Origin: Pontibacter korlensis
GTDB lineage: Bacteria > Bacteroidota > Bacteroidia > Cytophagales > Hymenobacteraceae
Direction of reading: 5' to 3'
DNA: 64,000 nt
NCBI RefSeq assembly: GCF_000973725.1
Contig: NZ_CP009621.1
Coordinates: 1,703,501 to 1,767,500 of the forward strand
Shown here: positions 26,775 to 34,945 of the stretch, piece by piece
Layout of the letters: each line of letters opens with the position of its first letter
Numbering within the stretch: the stretch's first letter is position 1
The notes under the pieces: generated by a model
Seen by the model: only the letters and a program-made list of their open reading frames with translations
What the model was told of the DNA's origin: nothing
Database searches by the model: none
Position numbers and translations under genes: made by a program

Positions 26775-27811
26775 TAGGGCCGTTAAGTTCTAATTAATTT
26801 AGTCATTAGGCCAACTTCATTGGCAAAAGCGGCAATGGCCTCTTTCATGGAAGAGAAACCGCTTTTTCGGGCGATGTTCAGGGCCATGTTTTTCAACAGC
26901 GACAGGTTCTCGGGCGCCTGCCCGCTGCAGATGCCGTTGCCGTCCTCGTTCAAGGTCACGTCCTTCTCCCAGTGCACCCGGTTCTCAATTCCCCAATGCC
27001 CCCGGCCACCTGGCTCTTGCCTCCGCGCTGGCCGCAAACAGGTCCAGGGTACGGTGCACCTCCCTTCCCCGGCTGCGCTCGCTCTCCTGCCAATGCCCGG
27101 CTGCCGTTCCTTTGGCAGCTGTCTGCTTGATGTCTGAGAGCAGCTTTCGCTGATTGCCCTTCACCTTGATCAAGTAGTGCTGCCGGTGGGAGACAATCAG
27201 ACCGGCTGTTTTTTTTGGCAGTGCAGCGCGTCCAGCGTCAGCAGCAGGCCCCGCTGCTGCATCCTGTCGAGCAGGTCCCGCACGCTGCCTATCTCGCTCT
27301 GCCTGGCGTTCTCGAAGCGCCCCACCTCCTCTATCAGCCCCGTCTGCTGGCAGAAGGCGCTGACCAGCACCACCAAGTTCTGCCGCTCGTTGGCATGTTC
27401 GCTCACCGTGGAGCGCAGGCTCTTGCCGTCGATGCTCACCACCCGCCGTCCCTGCCCGGCCGCCCAGCGGCGGAAGGCCGCCGCCAGGGCCTGGAAGTCG
27501 ACATGGGTGAGCACCTGGCGGATGGTCACGTGGCTGGGCAGCCGCTTGCGGCCAAGCCCCAGGCAGGCTGTCAGCTCCTGCTGGTTGTGGCTGATAAAGC
27601 GCCCTATTTCCCGGTAGGCACAGTAACCGCTCATGATGCTCATCACAACCATGCAAAGAGTCTCGGCCAGGGGGTAGCGACGGCCCTGGGCACGGCGGAA
27701 GTCTGGCACCTGGCGCAGGCACTCAAGCAGGTTAACTTGACTTGTTTCCATCTCAGCTCCTCCATTTTGCTAAACTATTTAGTGTACGTAAGGTAGAACT
27801 TAACGGCCCTA
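26775..27811 (-). mobile_element. ISAs1-family insertion sequence, defective
   Basis: A 1037-bp element bounded by perfect 18-bp inverted repeats: TAGGGCCGTTAAGTTCTA at 26775-26792 and its complement at 27794-27811. The 11-bp direct repeat CTCCAAGGAGG flanks it on both sides (26764-26774 and 27812-27822), so it inserted by transposition into a family A repeat. The ends resemble known ISAs1 termini. The GC content is clearly higher than in the surrounding genes. The single transposase gene is broken, so this copy cannot move by itself. Confidence 0.92.
26783..27751 (-). pseudogene. ISAs1-family transposase, two frameshifts and an internal deletion
   Basis: The first 184 residues (VPDFRRAQGRRYPLAE, VVSIDGKSLRST, TLDALHCQKK) are a normal ISAs1 N-terminal half. 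At an A8 run (27209-27216 as T8 on the plus strand) the frame changes by -1 to KKTAGLIVSHRQHYLIKVKG. At a G5 run (26999-27003) it changes again to reach RGHWGIENRVHWEKDVTLNE. Between ARWPG and GHWGIEN roughly 60 residues normally present in the family (the ISSL/YYISS region) are missing. The gene's stop codon lies inside the left inverted repeat. The A8 site could be a slippage site, but the deletion makes the copy dead anyway. Confidence 0.88.
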
Positions 27812-27934
27812 CTCCAAGGAGGGGAATTCTCAGGAACGACAAACATCCCTATGACCTCCGGTCGCAAGTTTCGACTCTCGACTCACTTGTCCTCAAAGGG
27901 ACAGTTACAGAAGGCAGCAGCTATCGAATCCGAT

Positions 27935-28013
27935 CCCAGTCCTTGGGTTGAGCGCCTTGTGAGATCCGGTGCAGCGCCCTGGCGCAGGAGGGAACACAGC
28001 GCGATGCCCGAGG
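27935..28013 (+). repeat. Repeat family B, copy 1
   Basis: Begins with CCCAGTCCTTGGGTTGAGCG and CC and ends with CAGCGCGATGCCCGAGG. The same two anchors in the same order occur on the minus strand at 34811-34915, with a different middle (62 bases between anchor starts here, about 85 there). Conserved ends with a variable, hairpin-rich middle suggest a structured RNA or a repetitive element; function unknown. Confidence 0.6.
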
Positions 28014-28230
28014 ACGAGGCCTGCCGGCCTAAAGGGAACCAAAGCCGGATATGGAAAGAGCAGCTAGTAAGGCTGAGGATGAACAGCAGACAAAAAGAGG
28101 TTTAATCAGGCAGCAGTCTAGCACACAACAACCCCGTCGCCCACAGGAGCTGCGCACGCTGTGTGGTTTAAAAAATCCTGTCTCTATTCTTAGGAAAAGT
28201 CCGACGTGGGGTATTCCCGCAATTTTATCG

Positions 28231-28238
28231 TAATTTTG
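28231..28238 (+). promoter_or_regulatory. TAATTTTG -7 element for nuoABC
   Basis: Exact TAnnTTTG match 19 bases before the nuoA ATG. Confidence 0.55.
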
Positions 28239-28257
28239 CATAAACAGCTGCAATACA

Positions 28258-28767
28258 ATGGCAGAAAATTATATCTCAGACTTCGGAACCATCCTGCTCT
28301 TTCTAGTAGGCGGGGCTATCTTTGTGGTGATCGGCCTGCTCACCAGCAGCCTTGTACGCCCTAAAAGCCCGAATCCGGAGAAGCTGACAACCTACGAATC
28401 AGGAGAGGAACCCATAGGAAATGCATGGGTACAATTTAACCCACGCTTTTACGTGGTGGCGCTCATCTTCATTATTTTTGATGTGGAGCTAGCCTTTCTG
28501 TTCCCATGGGCTACGGTGTTCGGGCGGAAGGAACTGATAGAAGCGACAGATGGTTTTTGGGGATGGTTTTCGCTCATTGAGATGTTCATTTTTATAGGAG
28601 TACTGGTGCTGGGGCTGGCTTATGCTTGGGCCAAGGGTCACCTTGACTGGATTAAACCACAGCCCGTGGTACCCAAAAGCCGTTCTAAGATACCGATGGA
28701 TGTATACCAGCGCGTGAACGAGCGGAAGTATGAGACCAGAAAGCCACAGCAGCAAGAAGGAGAATAG
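28258..28767 (+). CDS. nuoA: NADH-quinone oxidoreductase subunit A
   Basis: 169-residue membrane subunit of complex I with three helices. Family hallmarks are [20 protein letters not shown] and [12 protein letters not shown], which carries the conserved acidic residues. The C-terminus is extended by about 35 charged residues beyond the usual end. It is the first gene of nuoABC, three bases before nuoB. NuoA is part of the quinone/proton-channel junction in the inner membrane. Confidence 0.97.
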   Translation: MAENYISDFGTILLFLVGGAIFVVIGLLTSSLVRPKSPNPEKLTTYESGEEPIGNAWVQFNPRFYVVALIFIIFDVELAFLFPWATVFGRKELIEATDGFWGWFSLIEMFIFIGVLVLGLAYAWAKGHLDWIKPQPVVPKSRSKIPMDVYQRVNERKYETRKPQQQEGE

Positions 28768-28770
28768 TAT

Positions 28771-29346
28771 ATGAATTTACCACAGGATAAGACTGGAGAA
28801 GGCGGCGTAGTAATCACCAAGCTCGACGATCTGCTCAACTGGGCGCGACTGACCTCGCTGTTCCCGATGGGTTTTGGCTTGGCCTGCTGCGCTATTGAAA
28901 TGATGGGTGCTTATGCCTCAGGTTACGACTTAGACCGCTTCGGCATTATACCACGTGCCTCTCCGCGGCAGTCGGATGTAATGATTGTGGCAGGTACGGT
29001 TACCTTCAAAATGGCCGACCGTGTGCGCCGCCTCTACGAGCAGATGCCGGAGCCGCGATACGTCATTTCTATGGGGAGCTGCTCTAACTGTGGCGGCCCT
29101 TACTGGGAGCACGGCTACCACGTGGTAAAAGGTGTAGACAGAGTTATACCGGTGGACGTGTATGTGCCAGGCTGTCCACCACGCCCGGAGGCACTGATCG
29201 GTGGCTTTTTAAAGCTACAGGAAATCATCCGAAAAGAAACTATACGCGCCCCAAGGGCCGTGCAGCAAATTATGGCCAAGCGTGCACAGCAAGGCCAACC
29301 AGTAGATGATGCTGGTAAAGAGCTAGTTGCTGTTCATCATTCATAA
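28771..29346 (+). CDS. nuoB: NADH-quinone oxidoreductase subunit B
   Basis: 191-residue peripheral subunit that carries cluster N2, which passes electrons to quinone. The four cluster ligands are present: Cys39 and Cys40 ([11 protein letters not shown]), Cys104 (GSCSNCGG) and Cys135 ([10 protein letters not shown]). It is spaced closely after nuoA and 17 bases before nuoC. The last ~25 residues (after IMAKRAQQG) are a variable tail. Confidence 0.98.
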   Translation: MNLPQDKTGEGGVVITKLDDLLNWARLTSLFPMGFGLACCAIEMMGAYASGYDLDRFGIIPRASPRQSDVMIVAGTVTFKMADRVRRLYEQMPEPRYVISMGSCSNCGGPYWEHGYHVVKGVDRVIPVDVYVPGCPPRPEALIGGFLKLQEIIRKETIRAPRAVQQIMAKRAQQGQPVDDAGKELVAVHHS

Positions 29347-29363
29347 ATTAAATTATTAAAGAG

Positions 29364-29960
29364 GTGCAGTTCGAGGAGCTACAGCAGTTTATAGTTGATA
29401 AGTTTGGCGCAGAGGTTATACTTGAAGCAAAGACCGGTGCCCTGCAGCCATACCTGGTGCTACAGACGGAGCGCCTGTCAGAGGTATGCCTGGAGCTGCA
29501 CGACAACGAGCAAACCTACTTCGATTTTCTTTCCTGCATTACGGGTATAGATAACGGTCCTGAGGCAGGTACTATGGAGGTAGCTTACAACCTTTATTCT
29601 ATCCCTTACGACCACCACCTGACGCTGAAAGTACGGGTGCCGCGGAACAATGCGCCGGAAGAGGTGCTGCCGCAGGTGCCTACCATTACCCACATCTGGC
29701 GTACTGCTGACTGGCATGAGCGCGAGGTATTTGATATGTTCGGCATCCTTTTTAAAGATCATCCTGACATGCGTCGCATCCTCTGTGCCGCTGATTGGGA
29801 AGGTCACCCGCTCCGCAAAGACTATAAGTTGCAGGAGTACTACCACGGCATCAAAGTGCCTTTCGACCAGCATAATGAACTTAATGGCTTTAGAGGTGAG
29901 CCGCAATGGCTGGTGGGGCAGCCTACTCCTTTTTCGGATAAGCGGGAGAAGCCTGAGTAA
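29364..29960 (+). CDS. nuoC: NADH-quinone oxidoreductase subunit C
   Basis: 198-residue 30-kDa subunit of the peripheral arm. Key signature: WRTADWHEREVFDMFGILFKDHPDMRRIL, followed by GHPLRKDY. The start is GTG at 29364, giving MQFEELQQFIV. Here nuoC is separate from nuoD (in Escherichia they are fused) and also physically separated from it: nuoD begins about 3.5 kb downstream, after inserted accessory genes. The 3' end overlaps in antisense the tail of the DUF559 gene frame. Confidence 0.97.
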   Translation: MQFEELQQFIVDKFGAEVILEAKTGALQPYLVLQTERLSEVCLELHDNEQTYFDFLSCITGIDNGPEAGTMEVAYNLYSIPYDHHLTLKVRVPRNNAPEEVLPQVPTITHIWRTADWHEREVFDMFGILFKDHPDMRRILCAADWEGHPLRKDYKLQEYYHGIKVPFDQHNELNGFRGEPQWLVGQPTPFSDKREKPE

Positions 29961-30348
29961 TACCGGATCCAACCACCCCTAGCCCCTCCTTGTCTAAGGC
30001 GGGGAACTTTATGATTTCTTGTAGCACAGCTTCTAAGTGATGAAAAATATCTTTGTGCTCGAAGCGTAGTAGTTTTATACCTAGGCCAGCTAACTCTTCG
30101 TCTCTTTCCTGATCTGCTTGTTGAGCAGCGGAATGTATGTGTACTTGCCCATCTAATTCTATTGCAATTTCTTCAGAAGGACAATAAAAGTCTAAAATGT
30201 AGTTACCGATACTGTGCTGCCGTCTGAATTTTTGCCCTTGAAGTTGCCCACTTTTCAAATACTTCCACAACTCTCCTTCAGCCGGGGGTGAGTTGTTCCT
30301 TAGTATCTTACGATTTTCTTTTAAGTAAGCTCTGTGATGCAGTTTCAT
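29923..30348 (-). CDS. DUF559 / Vsr-like endonuclease-domain protein flanked by inverted repeats
   Basis: 141 residues from ATG at 30348 (MKLHHRAYLKENRKILRNN). The PD-(D/E)xK-like DUF559 core is complete: SPPAEGELWKYLKSGQLQG, KFRRQHSIGNYILDFYCPSE, IAIELDGQVHIH, ERDEELAGLGIKLLRFEHKD. The Asp of LDFYC, the Glu of IELDG and the following residues form the likely metal site, as in Vsr. A longer frame to 30453 would read through the right-hand repeat and is unlikely. The C-terminal ~20 residues (ALDKEGLGVVGSGITQ) are translated from the left-hand repeat and from the antisense of the nuoC end. Targets are unknown; the family is usually called a DNA endonuclease. Confidence 0.85.
   Translation of the reverse strand: MKLHHRAYLKENRKILRNNSPPAEGELWKYLKSGQLQGQKFRRQHSIGNYILDFYCPSEEIAIELDGQVHIHSAAQQADQERDEELAGLGIKLLRFEHKDIFHHLEAVLQEIIKFPALDKEGLGVVGSGITQASPAYPKKE
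29969..30007 (+). repeat. Repeat family A, left copy flanking the DUF559 gene
   Basis: 39 bases beginning CCAACCACCCCTAGCCCCTC and ending AAGGCGGGGAAC. It matches the copy at 30395-30433 in inverted orientation at 34 of 39 positions, and the copy at 35020-35062 closely. Confidence 0.8.
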
Positions 30349-30394
30349 CCTCACTGATAAGTTGCTATGCCAATATAACCGGGGCAGCGCAATA

Positions 30395-30433
30395 ATTCTC
30401 CGCCTTAGAAAAGGAGGGGCTAGGGGTAGTTGA
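30395..30433 (-). repeat. Repeat family A, right copy flanking the DUF559 gene
   Basis: On the minus strand it begins TCAACTACCCCTAGCCCCTC and ends AAGGCGGAGAAT. It is inverted relative to the left copy, so the endonuclease gene sits between terminal inverted repeats about 390 bases apart. Confidence 0.8.
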
Positions 30434-30451
30434 ATAACAAGCGATAAAAAC

Positions 30452-30489
30452 AAAACAGGCCGCTGGTTATACTTCCAGCGGCCTGTTTT
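30452..30489 (-). terminator. Terminator of the SPFH operon
   Basis: A perfect 15-bp stem AAAACAGGCCGCTGG / CCAGCGGCCTGTTTT with an 8-base loop, 16 bases after the SPFH gene stop. Confidence 0.88.
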
Positions 30490-30504
30490 TATATTTGGCT
30501 ATAC

Positions 30505-31305
30505 TTACTGCACATTTTTGAAGAAGGTTGGGGAGTTGCCGTAGAGCGGGGTACGACCATCCCATTTCTCGATGAACTGCTGCTGTATGAGCAGTGGCGT
30601 GAGGGTGCGCTGACGTAGTTCGTTGGCGCGGGCTTCGGCCTCGGCTTCTACTATTTTCTTGCGGGCCTGCGCCTCGGCAACTTTCAATTCGTTCTCTACC
30701 TGCAAGGCTTGCTGCACGGCACGGTTCTTCAGATTCACGGCCTTCACGATCTCGTCAGGGTATTGCAGACCACTGGTCATTTGCTCTAATGCAAAGCCTT
30801 CCCTGCGCAGCAACTCACCCAGCGCATGTTGCACCTTGTCCTCAAAAGACTGACGGTTGGAAATAATACTGTCGGTGGTATATAAGTTAAATTGGATGCG
30901 AAAGGCATCGCGGGTATAGTTGAAGAGCGTTGTTTTTGTTATCTGGTCAACATCCTTTCTATACTTCGAAAAGATTCTGGGGCTCTCGCCCGGGCTTACC
31001 CTGAACGACATGGTCGGGTCTACAGTAAATACTGATCCGTCCTTAGCATTTACGGTAAAGGCAGGATAGTCTACGGTCTGTACGAAGGTCGGGAACTGGA
31101 ACACCTCTTCGGTGAAAGGATTGTACCACACGCGGCCTGTTACCAGGCTTACGTCCTGCACACCCTTGTCGGTACCGTAGAGCTTTACAAGTATACCCTC
31201 GTGGCCTGCATCAATGCGGGTGCAGGATTTCATGGCGGTGATGGAGAAAACGAGTATAAGAATGAAACTGAGGCTCCAGGTAAAGAGCTGACGGGCATTA
31301 TTCAT
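30505..31305 (-). CDS. SPFH/prohibitin-like membrane protein
   Basis: 266-residue protein with one N-terminal membrane helix (SLSFILILVFSITAM) and a Band 7/SPFH domain (residues about 30-210: RIDAGHEGILVKL, WYNPFTEEVFQFP, DPTMSFRV). A coiled-coil follows (LQVENELKVAEAQARKKIVEAEAEARANELR). Such proteins form ring-shaped scaffolds around membrane proteases or lipid domains. The gene starts two bases after the stop of the small membrane protein upstream, so they form an operon. It lies inside the gap between nuoC and nuoD, on the opposite strand. Confidence 0.9.
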   Translation of the reverse strand: MNNARQLFTWSLSFILILVFSITAMKSCTRIDAGHEGILVKLYGTDKGVQDVSLVTGRVWYNPFTEEVFQFPTFVQTVDYPAFTVNAKDGSVFTVDPTMSFRVSPGESPRIFSKYRKDVDQITKTTLFNYTRDAFRIQFNLYTTDSIISNRQSFEDKVQHALGELLRREGFALEQMTSGLQYPDEIVKAVNLKNRAVQQALQVENELKVAEAQARKKIVEAEAEARANELRQRTLTPLLIQQQFIEKWDGRTPLYGNSPTFFKNVQ

Positions 31306-31307
31306 GG

Positions 31308-31496
31308 TTAAGCTTTAAGTTTGTTAAGGGAAAAACGGATGACAAAGAAGTTGGCTACAACGAGCACGAGCAGCAGCCCAAGGCCGATGGCTACTTTGAG
31401 ATCAGACGGCTGCCGCACCATAGAGGCAATTTCTGTAAAGGTCAAGATGTCGACCAGGAGCAGCAAGACAAGCAGGAGGATGTAAGCGAATTTCAT
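31308..31496 (-). CDS. Small two-helix membrane protein, SPFH partner
   Basis: 62 residues from the ATG at 31496 (MKFAYILLLVLLLLVDILTF). It has two hydrophobic helices separated by a polar loop (IASMVRQPSDLK), then VAIGLGLLLVLVVANFFVIRF and a short basic tail. An earlier frame start adds seven residues and is less likely. It lies two bases before the SPFH gene, so it is probably translated together with it. I do not recognise a named family. Confidence 0.65.
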   Translation of the reverse strand: MKFAYILLLVLLLLVDILTFTEIASMVRQPSDLKVAIGLGLLLVLVVANFFVIRFSLNKLKA

Positions 31497-31510
31497 TGAA
31501 AAGTATATTG

Positions 31511-31943
31511 TTAACACAATATACTAAAAACCTTTTGTTCTTTCACTTCTTTAAAGCCAATAGCCTTGTAAAATGCATGGGTATCGGTTCTTTGGGTGTT
31601 GCATCGCACCCTTACTTGACTTACTCCCCCTTTGCTTTGCCCACTCCCGCACCTTCTCCACCAGCTTTCGGCCGGCTCCTGTTCTTCTGTAGCTCTCATC
31701 TATTATCAAACCGCCTATCTCCACAAAAGCACCCGATTCCAGACGCAAAGTATAAAACCCATGTATCCAGCCGACCAGTTTATCGTCCAGCACTGCTCCG
31801 AAGGCACAATGGTCTTCGCTGTCGAAGATTTCCTGCAGCCATACTTTGGTTTCTGCAGCAGATGCTGAGTAGCCGAGTTGGGAAGAGAGGAAGGTGATGG
31901 CTTCGGCGTCAATGCTGGTGAGTAATTTGAGATGCAGGTTCAT
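31511..31943 (-). pseudogene. GNAT acetyltransferase with a one-base frameshift
   Basis: The N-terminal part (31943 downward) has the GNAT core: CAFGAVLDDKLVGWIHGF, VEIGGLIIDESYRRTGAGRKLVEKVREWAKQRG. After this the frame should continue as VSQVRVRCNTQRTDTHAFYK and AIGFKEVKEQKVFSI, but that sequence is in the neighbouring frame. The break coincides with a G5 run (C5 at 31626-31630 on the plus strand); four G would restore one frame of about 140 residues. A single homopolymer change could be real or an assembly error, so the gene may be functional. Confidence 0.75.
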
Positions 31944-31977
31944 GGCATAGTGAGACCTTTCTTCGCTGGCGCGAGCC

Positions 31978-33291
31978 CAATGTCATTCAGTTAAGGAATT
32001 TAATCTTATGTGCATTGCTTTTTCTTTCATGAGAAAGAGCAGATTATTTGTCGCGTAAGGGGGTTTTAATGGTAAATGCGGTGGACGCCAAGTATAAAAG
32101 CAGGTCGCAAGACTTCACCAGGAAGCGTGTACTACCTTTTAAGCTATTGGCGGTTTTGATGGCTCTACAAAAGCCTGGCTCTGGAGATAGGAGAGTTCTT
32201 CAAGGAGCCTGCCCAACCGAAGGTGAGCTTAAGCCTGGGTGCTTGCACGCAGGCCAGGCAGAAGCCTTCACCGACCTTACTCCACACCTTCAACCTGGCG
32301 TTTTACACAGATAATGATGAAAGGGCAGGGCTGTTAAAGTGTATGCGCATCCTGGCCGCAGACGGCTCCACGCTGGACCTGCCCTTTAGCTCGGGGTTGG
32401 CAGCAGCCTACGGCACCCACAGCAACCACCTGTTACATCACGGTGATGCATGATCTGCCTAACGGTATGGTCATAGACGGGGTGCTGCAACCTTTTGCCC
32501 AGGGAGAGCCTTCTGCCGCCTTAAAGCACCTGAGCTGGGCGGGTGATTTGTTGGTCTATGACCGCAACTATGCTTCATTTGAGGTGGTCTGTGAGCACCA
32601 ACAGTGTAACATGCATGTGCTCATGCGCCTGAGGTCGTCTTTCAGCCAGCAGGTAAAGACCTTTGCCCAATCAGCCGAAGATGATGCAGTGGTAGCCATC
32701 AGGCCGGGGGAGAATATGCCCGTCAAAGATAAAGCCTATGGCAGGAACACCGCCGTACAGGTTCGGCTGGTGAAGTCTGGGCTGGATAACGGGCAGGTGG
32801 CCCTGCTGCTTACCACACCTCCGGGTAAAGAGGAGTTTCCTGTAGAATGCTTAAAGCAGGTCTATGCGCTGCGCCGGGGAGTAGAGACCGCTTACGATGT
32901 GTGCTCAGGGGGGAGTGCTTCTCTGGCTTTAGCCAGGCAGCCACTGCGCAGGCCTTCTACATAAGTTTGTTTTTGATGAACATGCAGGCCTTGCTGGCAG
33001 ATGAGCTGCAACAAGAGCCGAAAGACCGCTACAGCCACAGCAAGCTGGCCTACAGGATCAACCCGGCAACTGCCGTAGGGCATCTGAAGAAAAATGTAGT
33101 AGCCTTACGCACTTCGGATTCGCCGCAGCAAATACTGCCAGAACTCAAGGAAAGTTTTCTACAGCATGTAGAGCCAGTAAGGCCAGGCAGAAAATACCCA
33201 CGCCAGAAAGATAAGTACCGCCACCGAAAGACCCCGGTCTTGATGAAAAACAGAAAGAACGTACTATAAAACCCTTAACTTAATGACATTG
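31978..33291 (+). mobile_element. IS4-family insertion sequence, degenerate
   Basis: About 1.3 kb bounded by near-perfect 19-bp inverted repeats: CAATGTCATTCAGTTAAGG at 31978-31996 and CCTTAACTTAATGACATTG at 33273-33291 (one mismatch). I see no clear direct target duplication outside, so one edge may have been altered. The transposase within is broken in several places. Confidence 0.82.
32008..33269 (+). pseudogene. IS4-family transposase remnants in several frames
   Basis: Successive family segments lie in different frames: MRKSRLFVA then TAA (near 32056); VNAVDAKYKSRSQDFTRKR; SLALEIGEFFKEPAQPKVSL with ILAADGSTLDLP (first Asp at 32361); DLLVYDRNYASFEVV (second Asp at 32560); LRRGVETAYDV (Glu at 32884); then FSGFSQAATAQAFYISLFL to the end. 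So the DDE residues are still readable, but at least four frame breaks separate them (near 32056, about 32160, about 32430 and about 32905, the last at a G6 run). The gene is dead. Confidence 0.85.
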
Positions 33292-33441
33292 AGCGCGCAC
33301 TAGCGGGGAAGTTTAGGATTATTAAATTTACTATATTTTAGAAATTATATAATAGTATTTCTCGTATATATTGGTGCTTTTAATAAACCCCTGCATAAAT
33401 CCCCCTTTTTTCCGACCTTTGTAGCGACATATTCTACAGTA

Positions 33442-34656
33442 TTGGAAAGTAAATCAACCATATATAAAAGTTACCTGCTGCAGTCGGAGCCGAACAAGTT
33501 CAGCCAGGATGCGCTGAAGGCCGGTGAGATGATTGTGAACATGGGGCCGCAACACCCGAGTACGCACGGGGTACTGCGCCTGGAGGTGGTCACCGACGGC
33601 GAAATCATTCAGGAGGTGGTGCCGCATATTGGCTACCTGCACCGCTGTTTCGAGAAGCATGCCGAGAACATGGCTTATAACCAGACCATACCCTACGTGG
33701 ATCGCATGGATTACTTGGCTGCCATGAATTCGGAGCATGTGTGGTGCATGGGCGTGGAGAAGCTACTAGGCATTACCGATCAGATTCCGAAGCGGGTGGA
33801 GTATATACGCGTGCTGGTAACGGAGCTGAACCGCATTGCCTCTCACTTTATAGCCATCGGTACCTACGCTATTGACATCGGAGCTTTTACACCGTTCCTG
33901 TGGCTGGTGCGCGACCGCGAGCATATTCAGCGCTTGCTAGAGTGGGTATGTGGGGCGCGTATGCTCTATAACTACATCTGGGTAGGCGGCTTATACTACG
34001 ATTTGCCTATTGGGTTTGAGGAGCGTTGCCGCGAGTTTATAGACTACCTGCAGCCCAAGCTCGACGAGCTGGATACTATACTTCTCAGCAATAAAATCTT
34101 TATAGATCGTACGGCCAATGTAGGCATACTTCCGCTGGATGTGGCGATCAATTACGGCTGCTCCGGCCCAATGCTGCGTGGTTCCGGCTTGAAACACGAC
34201 CTGCGTCGCGTGGATGGCTACAGCGTTTATCCGGAACTGGACTTTGAAGTGCCGATAGGGCAGGGGCTTGCTGGAACCATCGGTGATTGCTGGGACCGCA
34301 ACTATGTGCGTGCGCTCGAATGCCGTGAGTCAGTTAAAATCATCCGCCAGTGCCTCGACCAGCTTACCGGTGACTATAAACGCACTCCTGATTTTGACCC
34401 ACAGGCTGCCTGTCCGAAAAAGATGCGTATGACGGGCGCACAGGAGCTATACTTCCGTGGAGAAACACCACGTGGCGAGCTTGGCTACTACTTCCGCACC
34501 ACCGATAAGAGCGATATGCCTTTCCGCTGTAAAGGACGCTCTCCTTGCTTTTCTAACCTGTCAGTGCTGCACGAAATAAGCCGTGGCTGTATGGTGGCTG
34601 ATATGATTGCCATTGTAGGTTCGGTGGATATTGTGCTGGGAGAGTTGGACAGGTAA
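33442..34656 (+). CDS. nuoD: NADH-quinone oxidoreductase subunit D
   Basis: 404-residue 49-kDa subunit, which with NuoB forms the quinone pocket of complex I. Signatures: [59 protein letters not shown] and [12 protein letters not shown] at the C-terminus. The start appears to be TTG at 33442 ([12 protein letters not shown]). No ATG lies between it and [12 protein letters not shown], and the frame is open upstream without a start. The expected nuoE-N genes do not follow, so the locus ends here. Confidence 0.96.
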   Translation: MESKSTIYKSYLLQSEPNKFSQDALKAGEMIVNMGPQHPSTHGVLRLEVVTDGEIIQEVVPHIGYLHRCFEKHAENMAYNQTIPYVDRMDYLAAMNSEHVWCMGVEKLLGITDQIPKRVEYIRVLVTELNRIASHFIAIGTYAIDIGAFTPFLWLVRDREHIQRLLEWVCGARMLYNYIWVGGLYYDLPIGFEERCREFIDYLQPKLDELDTILLSNKIFIDRTANVGILPLDVAINYGCSGPMLRGSGLKHDLRRVDGYSVYPELDFEVPIGQGLAGTIGDCWDRNYVRALECRESVKIIRQCLDQLTGDYKRTPDFDPQAACPKKMRMTGAQELYFRGETPRGELGYYFRTTDKSDMPFRCKGRSPCFSNLSVLHEISRGCMVADMIAIVGSVDIVLGELDR

Positions 34657-34810
34657 GTATAAGGCTATACTTGCTTGTTGACGAAAGTGCTGACTTGTGC
34701 CTTATACTTTAGCTGCTGCTTTTTGCAGCTTGAACTAAGCTATACTTGCTAGTTGCCGTTTTCCATGGCTTTACCACCTGCTCGTTTCAGTTCTGGCTGT
34801 AGTGCGCTCA

Positions 34811-34915
34811 AGCCCGCGAGCATCGCGCTGGGAGCTCTTCTTTGCTCGCTATCGCTTTTCAATCCCGCTCACGCGGGACTGGAAAACTCCAAAGGCGCTC
34901 AACCCAAGGACTGGG
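34811..34915 (-). repeat. Repeat family B, copy 2
   Basis: On the minus strand it starts CCCAGTCCTTGGGTTGAGCG, contains a strong CCCGC-gtga-GCGGG hairpin and ends CAGCGCGATGCTCGCGGG. The end anchors match copy 1 at 27935-28013 while the middle differs. Confidence 0.6.
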
Positions 34916-34945
34916 AAACATTTCGAAGGCTGTTATGCTAACTTG

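Larger units (their letters stand above)
27823..28257. other. Non-coding stretch between the ISAs1 element and nuoA
   Basis: 435 bases without a convincing gene. It holds the remainder of the interrupted family A repeat, one copy of repeat family B (27935-28013) and the nuoA promoter box. A few short frames exist but have no recognisable content. Confidence 0.6.

Noticed and set aside
26985..27722. A long minus-strand frame of 245 codons overlapping the ISAs1 transposase
   Set aside because: It is mostly an out-of-frame shadow in GC-rich DNA, rich in Pro, Ala and Arg. Only its last third is real transposase, reached after the frame change at the A8 run.
27827..28257. Possible genes between the ISAs1 element and nuoA
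   Set aside because: All frames are short, overlap each other on both strands and include repeat sequence; composition does not resemble proteins.
30349..30453. N-terminal extension of the DUF559 frame
   Set aside because: It is a translation of the flanking repeat and continues almost to the SPFH terminator. The ATG at 30348 gives the normal family start.
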